This document shows positions 37,874-46,474 of a DNA stretch of 64,000 nt, piece by piece. The notes below the pieces were generated by a model. The model was not told the origin of the DNA and made no database searches. It was given only the letters and a program-made list of their open reading frames with translations. The DNA comes from Casp-alpha2 sp036337015 (lineage in GTDB: Bacteria; Pseudomonadota; Alphaproteobacteria; Rhodospirillales; Casp-alpha2). Both the position numbers and the translations under genes were made by a program. The stretch covers positions 186,001-250,000 of the forward strand of contig JAYZEZ010000005.1 in the NCBI GenBank assembly GCA_036337015.1, in the 5' to 3' direction. The first letter of the stretch is position 1; each line of letters opens with the position of its first letter.

Positions 37874-38074
37874 GTCATAGAAAGTAACGAACAATCAATA
37901 ACGTGCTACTTCTGTTTTGAAACATTTGAAGTTGATCTGGGAATTGACCAAACATTTAGTGGTCATAATACTGAGATATATGACTGTGTCGTATGCTGCA
38001 ATCCCAACAAGATAGACTACGAAGTTTATGAAGGTGAAGTTAGCACTGTAATTGTCGGCGATGGAAACGAATAA
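37874..38074 (+). pseudogene. CPXCG-type Cys-rich zinc protein relic
   Basis: An open frame of 66 sense codons with two Cys pairs (TCYFCFETFEVD, then DCVVCCNPNKID) and an acidic end matches the CPXCG-motif small zinc protein pattern. No ATG, GTG or TTG lies in frame between the upstream TGA (37871-37873) and the first Cys, so the start has been lost or is unusual. Part of the CPXCG motif itself is altered (CYFCF). A decayed gene is the best reading. Confidence 0.5.
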
Positions 38075-38338
38075 GCATCCAGATGCAGACACCCTGAATG
38101 GGATTATCCTCCTCCTAACTCTGTAGCTGAAAGTATCCTAAAGGCCGTCTGTAGTCGGTGATGAATAGGTCTAAAAACCATAGTCAAAGAGACTTACTCT
38201 CCAATATTTCTAAAGTTAAAATCTGTTACGGGTTATAGAGAGACGTTGGCGCCTCTTTGGTATACAGTTTGGTCTACACTCCAATCGTCTCATTTAGAGA
38301 AACATTGGAATTCAGTAGTTTAACCTGAGTGTTACCGG

Positions 38339-38357
38339 AGAAATGGTGCCCAGGGGC
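38339..38357 (-). repeat. Right attachment-type repeat overlapping tRNA-Phe
   Basis: Exact 19-bp copy of 36516-36534. Fourteen of these nt are the tRNA-Phe 3' end including CCA, so the insertion left a functional tRNA. Confidence 0.75.
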
Positions 38358-38419
38358 GGAATTGAACCACCGACACGAGGATTTTCAGTCCACTGCTCTA
38401 CCAACTGAGCTACCTGGGC
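38344..38419 (-). tRNA. tRNA-Phe (GAA)
   Basis: A 76-nt cloverleaf on the minus strand: acceptor stem GCCCAGG with CCTGGGC, A discriminator and encoded CCA; the D-arm contains AGCTCAGTTGGTAGAGC; the anticodon loop CTGAAAA gives GAA (Phe); the T-arm is GGTTCAATTCC. It lies at the end of the conserved murA-to-yacG block and is the site used by the remnant island. Confidence 0.96.
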
Positions 38420-38555
38420 TTTTCCCCAAAAGGGAAGAGGTCTTTATAAATTGAAAGATCCATTTAAACACGAAAAGCGCTTATAGAAGAAATCCTTAAT
38501 TGTGTCCAGCATAGCTACATCCTCTGATAAAAACAGTCTGTACCTAAGTCTTTTT

Positions 38556-38762
38556 TTAATCATCTTCGACTACAGCAAAATTACTGTCACTAGGAGCTTC
38601 ATCGGTAGGAATTCTATATTTACCATCAAGCCAACGTCCCAAATCCAAATTGGAACAACGACCTGAACAAAATGGTTTAAATTTATCCAAAGTTGGCTTA
38701 CTGCAGATAGGACAACAACTTTTTTTTATGGGAACAATTTTATTCTTGTTTTTTTCACTCAT
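38556..38762 (-). CDS. yacG: DNA gyrase inhibitor YacG
   Basis: A 68-residue zinc-binding protein with a CPIC (17-20) and CSGRC (32-36) zinc site and the LDLGRWLDGKYRIP motif of YacG, which binds GyrB and inhibits gyrase in E. coli. It overlaps the upstream RNase G/E gene by 8 nt, so it is co-translated, as in many alphaproteobacteria. Confidence 0.92.
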   Translation of the reverse strand: MSEKNKNKIVPIKKSCCPICSKPTLDKFKPFCSGRCSNLDLGRWLDGKYRIPTDEAPSDSNFAVVEDD

Positions 38763-40233
38763 GTCCTAATTTCTCCATACCGAAGAACACCTCATACTGG
38801 CCTTCTAAAAAAGTTCGATCAGCCTCAAGATTAATGATAAGTCCTAGTTTATCCTGCACTTCAGAAAGGGCGGTCGCCGCAGTTGCATTGCCACCACTCT
38901 TTCCCTCAAACTGTTCAATTATTTTTTCCTGCGCGCGTATCAAAACACCATCCTTACCTCTATTATAAACACAATTACGAAACTCTGACATAACTTGACG
39001 CAATGCGTCTAAAGCACAGCTTTCAGCAGATTTACTTTTTTCCAATAACTCTGAACCGTTAACAATTTTTTCAAGTGACAAACCAATTCGCTTTCGTGTC
39101 ATCTCTACTAATCCCAAACGAGTAAAACCTGCTATATTAACACCTAATGGATCATTGAAAGCAGCCTCTTTCAAAGTTTTTAAAACCGTCTTCTTATGAA
39201 AATTCTTTTTAAGTGAAACGAAATCGACAACAATTAATCCTGAAAGATTACGAAGCCGTATCTGAAGTGCTACTTCCGTAGCTGCTTCTAAATTAACATT
39301 AAAAGCTGTCTGCTCACGAGAAATTCCATCGGCGTTACCTGTATTGACATCAATAGTACATAATGCCGGAGTATTACTTATTATCAGATATCCTCCTCCC
39401 ATAAGATCAACTTTAGTTGAAAATGCAATTTCGATTTGCTCCGCAATTCCATAATATTCAAAGATATCACCTGGGCCTTTATAGCTTATTATACTGGCTT
39501 TCGACCATGGGAAATGAACATTGCAGTATTCCTTGATACCGCAAAAGGTATCAGCACCGTCTACAATAACTTCTTTCAATTCCCCATTATTAAAGTCTCG
39601 GATAGATCGACAGGCTAGATCAACCTCTCCATATACTAGGTCAGGTGGGTTAATTTTAATAATATCTTTTTGAATTTTCCGCCAACACTCAATAAGGAGT
39701 GTAGCATCTTTATCTATTTCTTTTTCTAAAGCTTCAACTGCGTTAGTGCGGACGATAAATCCACCGTCCTTAGGCGTAAGATTACTCGTAATTTTAAAAA
39801 GGTAATCAATTTTTTTTTGATTTGTTATACGTCGAGATACAGAAATTCCAGTTCGAAGAGGTCTGAAAACTAAATACGTTCCTAATAGGTGGATATGCGT
39901 TGTCAATTTAGCCCCCTTGCCCTCAACTGGATCACTCAAAACCTGAACAAGTATGGAATCTCCTTCATTTATAAAATCACTAATACAACCACCTGTTTTT
40001 CCTTCTGGACGAACCTCTGGCAATGCCAAAAATCCATCTTGAAATTCTCCAATTGAAACAAACGCAGCTTCCAAATTTCTTTTTAATACCTGTACGCGAC
40101 CTAAATAGATGTTACCGACAAGGCTCGGCCTACCAGTCCGGTCTATATGAAGTTCAACCAGTCGCTCATCAGACAATAAAGCTGTATGAGTTTCACCAGG
40201 AGATTTGCGAATAATTATTTTTTCAACTGACAT
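38755..40233 (-). CDS. rng: Ribonuclease E/G family protein
   Basis: A 492-residue endoribonuclease of the RNase E/G family. An N-terminal S1-like region (NIYLGRVQVLKRNLEAAFVSIG) is followed by the catalytic core with CTIDVNTGNADG bearing one metal Asp and VVDFVSLKK bearing the next. The length suits RNase G rather than RNase E, which has a long tail. It processes rRNA and mRNA. It is 6 nt past maf and overlaps yacG. Confidence 0.92.
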   Translation of the reverse strand: MSVEKIIIRKSPGETHTALLSDERLVELHIDRTGRPSLVGNIYLGRVQVLKRNLEAAFVSIGEFQDGFLALPEVRPEGKTGGCISDFINEGDSILVQVLSDPVEGKGAKLTTHIHLLGTYLVFRPLRTGISVSRRITNQKKIDYLFKITSNLTPKDGGFIVRTNAVEALEKEIDKDATLLIECWRKIQKDIIKINPPDLVYGEVDLACRSIRDFNNGELKEVIVDGADTFCGIKEYCNVHFPWSKASIISYKGPGDIFEYYGIAEQIEIAFSTKVDLMGGGYLIISNTPALCTIDVNTGNADGISREQTAFNVNLEAATEVALQIRLRNLSGLIVVDFVSLKKNFHKKTVLKTLKEAAFNDPLGVNIAGFTRLGLVEMTRKRIGLSLEKIVNGSELLEKSKSAESCALDALRQVMSEFRNCVYNRGKDGVLIRAQEKIIEQFEGKSGGNATAATALSEVQDKLGLIINLEADRTFLEGQYEVFFGMEKLGHE

Positions 40234-40239
40234 CGCAAT

Positions 40240-40818
40240 CTAATCAGATCTGAACCCTGAGCCACGAATTAGTGATGCAGTCTCGGCAAGTGCCAGTCCA
40301 ACCACATTGGAGTACGATCCTATTATTTTAGGCACAAGTGCCGCAGCTGCTCCTTGGATAGCATAAGCCCCGGCCATGCCCTTCCATTCACCTAACTCGA
40401 TATAAGTGTCTATCTCATCTCTGTCGAGACGTTTAAATACTACTGCAGTTGATACTAAACGTGTTCTTTTTTGGCCATCAGGAGAGATCAAACAAATACC
40501 TCCATACACGCGATGCCTACGCCCAGATAACAGTTTGAGAAACAAACGAGCTTCTTTTTCGTTTGAGGGTTTGCCAAGGATACGTCGCCCACAAGCAACT
40601 GTTGTATCAGCGCCTAAGATCCAAAATTTAGGATATTTTTTTGCAACTGTTAAAGATTTAGAAATGGCCAGCCGTTTTACTAGTTCAGCTGGTTTTTCTC
40701 CAATGATTGGCATTTCATTTATTGAAGCTGCAACAACTTTGCTAGGATTGATTCCAATCTGCGACAACAAATTAAGCCTCCTTGGTGACGCCGAGGCAAG
40801 AATCAAGTCAGCATTCAC
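40240..40818 (-). CDS. maf: Maf family nucleotide pyrophosphatase
   Basis: A 192-residue Maf protein with the ASASPRRLNLL N-terminal motif and the GADTTVACG catalytic strand. Maf enzymes remove pyrophosphate from dTTP/UTP or modified nucleotides (house-cleaning). It lies 12 nt after infA in the conserved order infA-maf-rng-yacG. Confidence 0.92.
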   Translation of the reverse strand: MNADLILASASPRRLNLLSQIGINPSKVVAASINEMPIIGEKPAELVKRLAISKSLTVAKKYPKFWILGADTTVACGRRILGKPSNEKEARLFLKLLSGRRHRVYGGICLISPDGQKRTRLVSTAVVFKRLDRDEIDTYIELGEWKGMAGAYAIQGAAAALVPKIIGSYSNVVGLALAETASLIRGSGFRSD

Positions 40819-40830
40819 AACGAAGCCCGA

Positions 40831-41049
40831 TTATTTAAAACGGAAAGTGATCCGGCCTTTAGTTAGATCATAAGGGGTCATTTCAACATTGACCCGATCT
40901 CCGGCCAGCACTCGAATACGGTGCTTACGCATTTTTCCTGCAGTATGTGCTAGAATTTCATGATCGTTATCTAATACTACCCGGAACATTGCATTTGGTA
41001 GTAATTCGGTAACTGTTCCTGAAAATTCAAGTACTTCTTCTTTCGCCAT
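40831..41049 (-). CDS. infA: Translation initiation factor IF-1
   Basis: A 72-residue OB-fold protein with the usual IF-1 end (MRKHRIRVLAGDRVNVEMTP, then DLTKGRITFRFK). It binds the A site of the 30S subunit during initiation. A GAGGA ribosome site precedes the ATG. Confidence 0.97.
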   Translation of the reverse strand: MAKEEVLEFSGTVTELLPNAMFRVVLDNDHEILAHTAGKMRKHRIRVLAGDRVNVEMTPYDLTKGRITFRFK

Positions 41050-41138
41050 AAATTCCTCTTTGCATTAAACGCGGCTCATAAAGAACTTCATAGTGGTCAT
41101 AGGTCAAGAAAAAACTAGTGTTTTTAAAATTAAATAAC

Positions 41139-41582
41139 TTAGATATCTACAACTTTAGCCTGAGGAAAACGAGCCTTTATGCGTAACAACAACTGATCCC
41201 TTACCTTACGATAAGCGTCAAGTATAGTATCTCTATTTTCAGATTCAATAAGAGATGGATCAAACGTATTCCAAAACTCTACATCGCAAGCCATAATTCG
41301 GGTCATTTCTATGGCTTTATGTTGAGCTTCCGGGGATAGCGTAATTACTAAATCATAATAGGAATCGTCTAGGTCATCAAACGATTTTGGGCTATGACAG
41401 GAAATATCTATTCCAATTTCATCCATCACGGCCACACTAAACCCGTCAATTTCCTTTGGACGAACACCAACAGAATCGACAAATATTCGATCTCCCTGCA
41501 AAAATTTCAACAACCCTTCAGCCATTGGCGAACGAATAGAATTCATGTTACATGCAAATAATACAGCAGATGGATAATCCAT
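41139..41582 (-). CDS. Low-molecular-weight protein tyrosine phosphatase / arsenate reductase-like
   Basis: A 147-residue LMW-PTP fold protein. The P-loop CNMNSIRS (C-x5-R) lies at about residues 10-17, and a late DVEFWNTFDPS segment provides the acidic region. Members act on phosphotyrosine or, with extra cysteines, arsenate; the extra cysteines are not obvious here. It lies between UPF0262 and infA, as in many alphaproteobacteria. Confidence 0.85.
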   Translation of the reverse strand: MDYPSAVLFACNMNSIRSPMAEGLLKFLQGDRIFVDSVGVRPKEIDGFSVAVMDEIGIDISCHSPKSFDDLDDSYYDLVITLSPEAQHKAIEMTRIMACDVEFWNTFDPSLIESENRDTILDAYRKVRDQLLLRIKARFPQAKVVDI

Positions 41583-41589
41583 AATCTAT

Positions 41590-42063
41590 TCACACCTTAA
41601 TATGCAAAACACAAATTAGAGTGAACAAACCTCTTGCTGTACGCTTATCTAATTCTACCTTTCCAACAAGACGATCACGTAATATATCTGCTCCTTCGTT
41701 ATGCAAGCTCCTTCGACCTACGTCTAAGGTTTCAATACGCGAGGGAGGAGCTGATTTAATAGCTTCAAAATAGCTCTCACAAACAATAAAATAATCTTTG
41801 ACAATGCCACGAAAAAGATTCATTGACAGGTTAAAACGATCGACTTTATCACCATTCTCCAACGCGATATTGAAAACTAATCTATTTTCTTTAATGCTTA
41901 AACTCAAAACAAATGGACCATTTAAGCTTCCATTGGGTTTGAAATAATTTTCATCTAAAAGGTCGTAGATAGTTACATTTCTCTCATGCACTACGTGAGG
42001 AGGGCGTCGAGTAACATTCTTTTCATCGAGATGAATATTAGAGATGTAGTAATTCTTAGGCAC
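41590..42063 (-). CDS. UPF0262 family protein
   Basis: A 157-residue alphaproteobacterial protein of unknown function. The HERNVTIYDLLDEN and GIVKDYFIVCESYFEAIKSAP stretches are typical. It starts at GTG with an AGGAAA-type site. It lies 16 nt after hisD and 7 nt before the phosphatase gene, its usual position. Confidence 0.88.
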   Translation of the reverse strand: MPKNYYISNIHLDEKNVTRRPPHVVHERNVTIYDLLDENYFKPNGSLNGPFVLSLSIKENRLVFNIALENGDKVDRFNLSMNLFRGIVKDYFIVCESYFEAIKSAPPSRIETLDVGRRSLHNEGADILRDRLVGKVELDKRTARGLFTLICVLHIKV

Positions 42064-42079
42064 GTAGCCACTACTTTCC

Positions 42080-43390
42080 TTAGCTATCTATATCTTCCTG
42101 TCGGTTAAGACGAATCCTAAGCGAATAACCATGTGCGTCCAATCCTTCGGCTTTTGCTAAAGAAACTGCAGCAGGCCCTAATTTAGCTAAAGCGGATGCG
42201 TCACTACCAATTATGGAGGTGCGCTTAAGAAAATCAAGCACTCCCAGACCAGAAGAAAAGCGCGCTGAACGCCCTGTAGGTAGCACATGATTTGTACCAG
42301 CAATATAGTCACCTAAGGCTTCAGGCGAGTAACGACCTAAAAAAATAGCTCCAGCATTGCGAACTTTTACAGCTAAATCTTTGGGACTCTCTGTTGCTAT
42401 TTCCAAATGTTCTGGAGCTATTTGATCAGTAAGTGCAACCGCATCATTTAAGTCGCTAACAACAATAACAGCACCAAAATCTTGCCAACTGGAAGCCGCA
42501 ATTTGTGCCCGATCTCCGTGTTTAAGTTGACTTTCGACGGCTCTTTCAACTGCAATAGCAAATTCATCATTATCAGTAATTAAAATCGATTGAGCATTCG
42601 GATCATGTTCTGCTTGAGATAAAAGATCAGCTGCAATCCATGCCGGATCATTTTGAGCATCCGCAATCACTAGGATCTCGGATGGCCCTGCTATCATATC
42701 AATTCCAACCGTCCCAAACACTTGACGCTTAGCTGCAGCTACATAAGCATTTCCAGGGCCAATAATTTTATCCACCAGATTAATAGTTTCTGTGCCGTAG
42801 GCCAGTGCACCGATAGCCTGCGCCCCACCGACACGATATATTTCATCAATTCCAGCAATAGAGGCTGCCGCTAAAACCATTGGGTTGATTTCACCATCTG
42901 GTGTTGGTACCACCATAGCCAAGCGTTCAACTCCTGCGATTTTTGCAGGCAACGCGTTCATTAACACTGATGATGGATAAACAGCAGTTCCTCCAGGGAC
43001 ATACATCCCAACACTTTGTATGGGAGTCCAGCGATATCCTAAGTTTATTCCTACATCATCAATATAATCTAAATCTTCAGGCACTTGATGCTGATGGTAA
43101 GCAGTGATCCTATTAGCAGCTAGTTCTAAAGCCTCCAAAACATCTGATGAACATTTGTCCCGAGCACTAGAAATTTCATCAAACCTAAAGGCCATAGTTG
43201 ATGGGTCCAGGTCATAATTGTCGAACCTCGAAGTATATTCAATTACTGCTGCATCCCCACGGTTTTTCACATCTGTTAAAATTTTGCTTACCGCTGCATT
43301 TACATTAGAACCAGAGCCACGTTTGGCACCTAAAAATCTTTGAAATGCGCTTTCAAATCCCGGGTCGTTAGATTTAAGGCGAGTTGCCAT
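42080..43390 (-). CDS. hisD: Histidinol dehydrogenase
   Basis: A 436-residue zinc enzyme performing the last two steps of histidine synthesis (histidinol to histidine, NAD). Visible motifs are the VPGGTAVYPSSVLMNALPA segment, SQAEHDP with the metal His, and NHVLPTGRSARF. The ATG has AGGAGGC upstream and overlaps hisG by 17 nt. Confidence 0.96.
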   Translation of the reverse strand: MATRLKSNDPGFESAFQRFLGAKRGSGSNVNAAVSKILTDVKNRGDAAVIEYTSRFDNYDLDPSTMAFRFDEISSARDKCSSDVLEALELAANRITAYHQHQVPEDLDYIDDVGINLGYRWTPIQSVGMYVPGGTAVYPSSVLMNALPAKIAGVERLAMVVPTPDGEINPMVLAAASIAGIDEIYRVGGAQAIGALAYGTETINLVDKIIGPGNAYVAAAKRQVFGTVGIDMIAGPSEILVIADAQNDPAWIAADLLSQAEHDPNAQSILITDNDEFAIAVERAVESQLKHGDRAQIAASSWQDFGAVIVVSDLNDAVALTDQIAPEHLEIATESPKDLAVKVRNAGAIFLGRYSPEALGDYIAGTNHVLPTGRSARFSSGLGVLDFLKRTSIIGSDASALAKLGPAAVSLAKAEGLDAHGYSLRIRLNRQEDIDS

Positions 43391-44045
43391 TAAGTGCCTC
43401 CTGGAATTTTTTGATCCAGTAGCCTATTTCATCTGGACGAGTTTTCCATGCAGCTCGATTGATAGCAAGACGTGACGAAATAATTGAAATCAATTCAACC
43501 TCAACTAAACCATTTGCTTTTAAAGTCTCACCCGTTGAAACTAAATCTACTATACGACGGCAGAGACCAAGTTGCGGAGCCAATTCCATTGCTCCGTTAA
43601 GTTTAATACAATTAGCTTGCACACCCCGTGAAGAAAAATGTTTCTTTGTGAGCGTAGGATATTTAGTCGCTACACGAACACTACTCCATTTACTTGGACT
43701 GTCGGCATCAAGCATTTCTTCAGGCTCAGCAACGACTAGACGACATTGTCCTAAACCTAAATCTAACGGTGAATATATTTCTTGATAATCGAATTCCATT
43801 AATACATCGTTCCCACATACACCAAGATGAGCGGCACCAAAAGCAACAAATGTTGCAACATCAAAGCTCCTCACTCTAATAATATCTATTTCGTTTAGAT
43901 TTGTACCAAATCTCAATCGACGATCATCTGGATCGTAAAATGCTTCTTCTGGCTCTATACCGGCAAGGCTGACTATAGGCATCACTTCTTTAAGAATACG
44001 CCCCTTAGGCAAAGCCAGAACTAATTTTTCATTAACGCGTAACAT
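43374..44045 (-). CDS. hisG: ATP phosphoribosyltransferase, short form
   Basis: A 223-residue HisG catalytic subunit, the first histidine enzyme. It has the LALPKGRI start, GVCGNDVLMEF, the VATKYP motif and the PRPP-loop-like IVDLVSTGETLKANGL. At this length it is the short form lacking the C-terminal regulatory domain, so it needs HisZ, which is not in this window. It overlaps hisD. Confidence 0.93.
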   Translation of the reverse strand: MLRVNEKLVLALPKGRILKEVMPIVSLAGIEPEEAFYDPDDRRLRFGTNLNEIDIIRVRSFDVATFVAFGAAHLGVCGNDVLMEFDYQEIYSPLDLGLGQCRLVVAEPEEMLDADSPSKWSSVRVATKYPTLTKKHFSSRGVQANCIKLNGAMELAPQLGLCRRIVDLVSTGETLKANGLVEVELISIISSRLAINRAAWKTRPDEIGYWIKKFQEALNGNSP

Positions 44046-44141
44046 ATGAAAGAACCTTAAATCGAATACAAATTCATATTATAAGCTATGGAATTGCCGC
44101 CTTAATAAGGGTATTTTAGTTAATTAGCCAGGAAAAGGAGC

Positions 44142-45428
44142 TTATTCTTTTATACGACAAATCTCAGCACCACACGCATTGAGCTTTTCTTCCAGACGCT
44201 CGTAACCCCTATCCAAATGATAAACCCTATTAACAATTGTCTCACCAACAGCTGTTAACCCAGCCAAAATTAAAGAGACAGAGGCACGTAAATCTGTAGC
44301 CATTACTTGTGCACCGGATAGTTGACCAACTCCACGAACTATCGCGGAAGATCCATGAACATTAATATCTGCTCCCATTCTACATAATTCAGGTACGTGC
44401 ATAAAACGATTTTCAAAAATTGTCTCGGTGATCATGGATGCCCCTTGAGCAACTGACATGAGTGTCATAATTTGTGCTTGCATATCTGTTGGAAATCCCG
44501 GGTATGGTTCAGTCATCATGTCCGCCCCCATTAACGGACCATTGATCCTTGAAACTGAAATATCATCTCCTTTATTTTTAATTGTGACACCGGCGCTAGC
44601 CAAAAGTTTAAAAACTGCTTCCGAAAGCTCCGCACGAGCACCTACTAAAGTTACATCGCCTCCGGTAATTGCTGCTGCTATTGCATAAGTTCCCGCTTCT
44701 ATACGATCAGGTACGACTGAGTATTCGGTACCATTAAGCGAATTTACCCCCTGAATGGTTAATGTGTCTGTACCTATACCTTCTATCTTAGCGCCCATAG
44801 AAACCAGGCAATTAGCTAAGTCGGAAACTTCTGGCTCGCGAGCAGCATTTGCCAACACTGTTTCTCCACTAGCCAAGCAAGCTGCCATAAGAAGATTCTC
44901 AGTTCCCCCAACAGTTACCATTGGAAATACTATCCGCGTTCCAATTAGACCTTTCTTTGCTTTTGCTTCAATATAACCCTCTGTTAATTCAATTTTCGCG
45001 CCAAGTTGCTCCAATGCCTTTAAGTGTAAATCTATAGGACGAGTACCTATTGCGCAGCCTCCAGGTAAAGACACCCGCGCAAGTCCAGTCCTTGCTAACA
45101 ATGGGCCCAGCACAAGAACTGAAGCACGCATCTTACGCACGAGGTCATAGGGTGCAATGGTCTGATTTATATCCTTTGCATTGAAACTCAGCACTCGCCC
45201 CAAATTGTCATCTAGGGATACATCACCTTCAATAGAAATACTAACACCCAACTCACATAGTAGATTTTCCATAGTTGAAATATCAACTAAATGGGGCAGA
45301 TTCGATAACGTCAAATTCTTGTCTGTTAATAAACAAGCAGCCATCAATGGCAAAGCTGCGTTTTTAGCACCTCCGATAGGAATTACACCTTGAATGGGAA
45401 AGCCGCCGCGAATTTTTAAGCGATCCAT
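44142..45428 (-). CDS. murA: UDP-N-acetylglucosamine 1-carboxyvinyltransferase
   Basis: A 428-residue EPT-fold enzyme adding enolpyruvate to UDP-GlcNAc, the first step of peptidoglycan synthesis. The IGGAKNAALPLMAA start, the LPGGCAIGTRP loop with the catalytic Cys (fosfomycin target) and the GFPTDMQAQ motif are present. A GGAGA ribosome site precedes the ATG. It opens the histidine/RNA-processing block. Confidence 0.96.
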   Translation of the reverse strand: MDRLKIRGGFPIQGVIPIGGAKNAALPLMAACLLTDKNLTLSNLPHLVDISTMENLLCELGVSISIEGDVSLDDNLGRVLSFNAKDINQTIAPYDLVRKMRASVLVLGPLLARTGLARVSLPGGCAIGTRPIDLHLKALEQLGAKIELTEGYIEAKAKKGLIGTRIVFPMVTVGGTENLLMAACLASGETVLANAAREPEVSDLANCLVSMGAKIEGIGTDTLTIQGVNSLNGTEYSVVPDRIEAGTYAIAAAITGGDVTLVGARAELSEAVFKLLASAGVTIKNKGDDISVSRINGPLMGADMMTEPYPGFPTDMQAQIMTLMSVAQGASMITETIFENRFMHVPELCRMGADINVHGSSAIVRGVGQLSGAQVMATDLRASVSLILAGLTAVGETIVNRVYHLDRGYERLEEKLNACGAEICRIKE

Positions 45429-45492
45429 GAAGTCTCCAGCCTAATAACAGTATAGGAACTAAATATCTTGGTTAAGAAAATAAACTCTTCAT

Positions 45493-45672
45493 TTATTTGC
45501 CCCGAGGACTATGACGGATATGAGCTTGAACTTTCCGTTTATTCAAGTTCTTTCGTAATTGTTGTGCCAAACGATCACCACGACCCGGAGAACTTTTTTC
45601 CCCAGGAATATTTTTTATCGGTAAATCGGAAGGGTTAGCACCCGGCCGACCCGGCTTACGTCTTTTTGCCAT
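45493..45672 (-). CDS. Small basic conserved-type hypothetical protein
   Basis: A 59-residue very basic frame (MAKRRKPGRPGANPSDLPIK, then GDRLAQQLRKNLNKRKVQ) with a strong AGGAGG ribosome site 8 nt before the ATG. It lies between murA and tRNA-Thr. The composition and length suggest a nucleic acid-binding or ribosome-associated protein. Family not recognised. Confidence 0.75.
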   Translation of the reverse strand: MAKRRKPGRPGANPSDLPIKNIPGEKSSPGRGDRLAQQLRKNLNKRKVQAHIRHSPRGK

Positions 45673-45800
45673 CTTTAACGCCTCCTAATGGAGAGAATCG
45701 ATAAAACATGTTGATATACTGACACTTAATCGTCAACTCTTACACTACCACCCTTGCGCGGTCATAAGGCCTATGGCATTGTTCCGCCGCTTTTCCTATT

Positions 45801-45875
45801 GCCGCCGTAGCTCAGGGGTAGAGCGCGCCCTTGGTAAGGGCGAGGCCAGTGGTTCAATTCCACTCGGCGGCACCA
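45801..45875 (+). tRNA. tRNA-Thr (GGT)
   Basis: A 75-nt cloverleaf: acceptor GCCGCCG with CGGCGGC, A discriminator, encoded CCA. The anticodon stem CGCCC/GGGCG encloses loop TTGGTAA, giving anticodon GGT (Thr). The T-arm is GGTTCAATTCC. It stands alone between a small basic gene and the glyoxalase gene. Confidence 0.96.
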
Positions 45876-46034
45876 TAATAACTAGCAATTACCTATATTA
45901 TCTTCTTCATTAAATTAATAATTTTTTTAATCATTTTAAGTTTCAATTACATTCTTTTTAAAAACACGACCTTGGTGCACATAGTTCAAATATGATACAT
46001 AATCGCTTAAAGAAAGTTTTAAGGAGCAAAGACA

Positions 46035-46451
46035 TTGAAATATTTACATACCATGCTCAGGATTAGCGATATTGATGCGTCACTTGATTTCTTCAAAGTA
46101 CTTGGACTTAATGAAACTCGACGAAAAGATAACGAGGCTGGTCGCTTCACATTGATTTTCTTATCTGCTGACGAAACACCGGAGGCAGAAATTGAGCTTA
46201 CATATAATTGGGAGCCTGAGAATTATACGGGGGGACGTAATTTTGGTCATATCGCTTTTGGCGTAAATCACATATATCAAACTTGCAACCGGTTAATGGA
46301 AAATGGAATTATTATTAATCGTCCACCTCGAGATGGTCGCATGGCATTTGTCCGTTCTCCAGATGGAATTTCCATCGAACTTCTTCAGGCGGGTAATCCT
46401 TTAACACCAGAAGAACCTTGGATTTCTATGGAAAACGTAGGCAAATGGTAG
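46035..46451 (+). CDS. gloA: Lactoylglutathione lyase (glyoxalase I)
   Basis: A 138-residue glyoxalase I converting the methylglyoxal-glutathione hemithioacetal to S-lactoylglutathione. Metal ligands are visible: His in LHTMLR (residue 5), Glu in EIELTYNW, His in GHIAFGV and Glu in SIELLQ. It starts at TTG with AAGGAG upstream. Confidence 0.92.
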   Translation: MKYLHTMLRISDIDASLDFFKVLGLNETRRKDNEAGRFTLIFLSADETPEAEIELTYNWEPENYTGGRNFGHIAFGVNHIYQTCNRLMENGIIINRPPRDGRMAFVRSPDGISIELLQAGNPLTPEEPWISMENVGKW

Positions 46452-46474
46452 ATTTTTACTTCTAATCTCTAACT

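Larger units (their letters stand above)
36516..38357. mobile_element. tRNA-Phe-associated remnant integrative island
   Basis: A 1.84-kb segment bounded by a 19-bp exact direct repeat (36516-36534 and 38339-38357). The right copy includes the 3' end of tRNA-Phe with its CCA; the left copy is a tRNA end fragment standing alone. This is the layout left by a tyrosine integrase acting at a tRNA 3' end. No integrase is present. Contents are a truncated signal-peptide gene, a secreted hydrolase gene and a CPXCG-type relic. A second shared repeat lies inside each end. Most likely the remains of a larger element. Confidence 0.7.

Noticed and set aside
42080..45428. Riboswitch or attenuator before hisG or murA
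   Set aside because: The 96-nt gap before hisG shows no His-codon leader or stable alternative stems.
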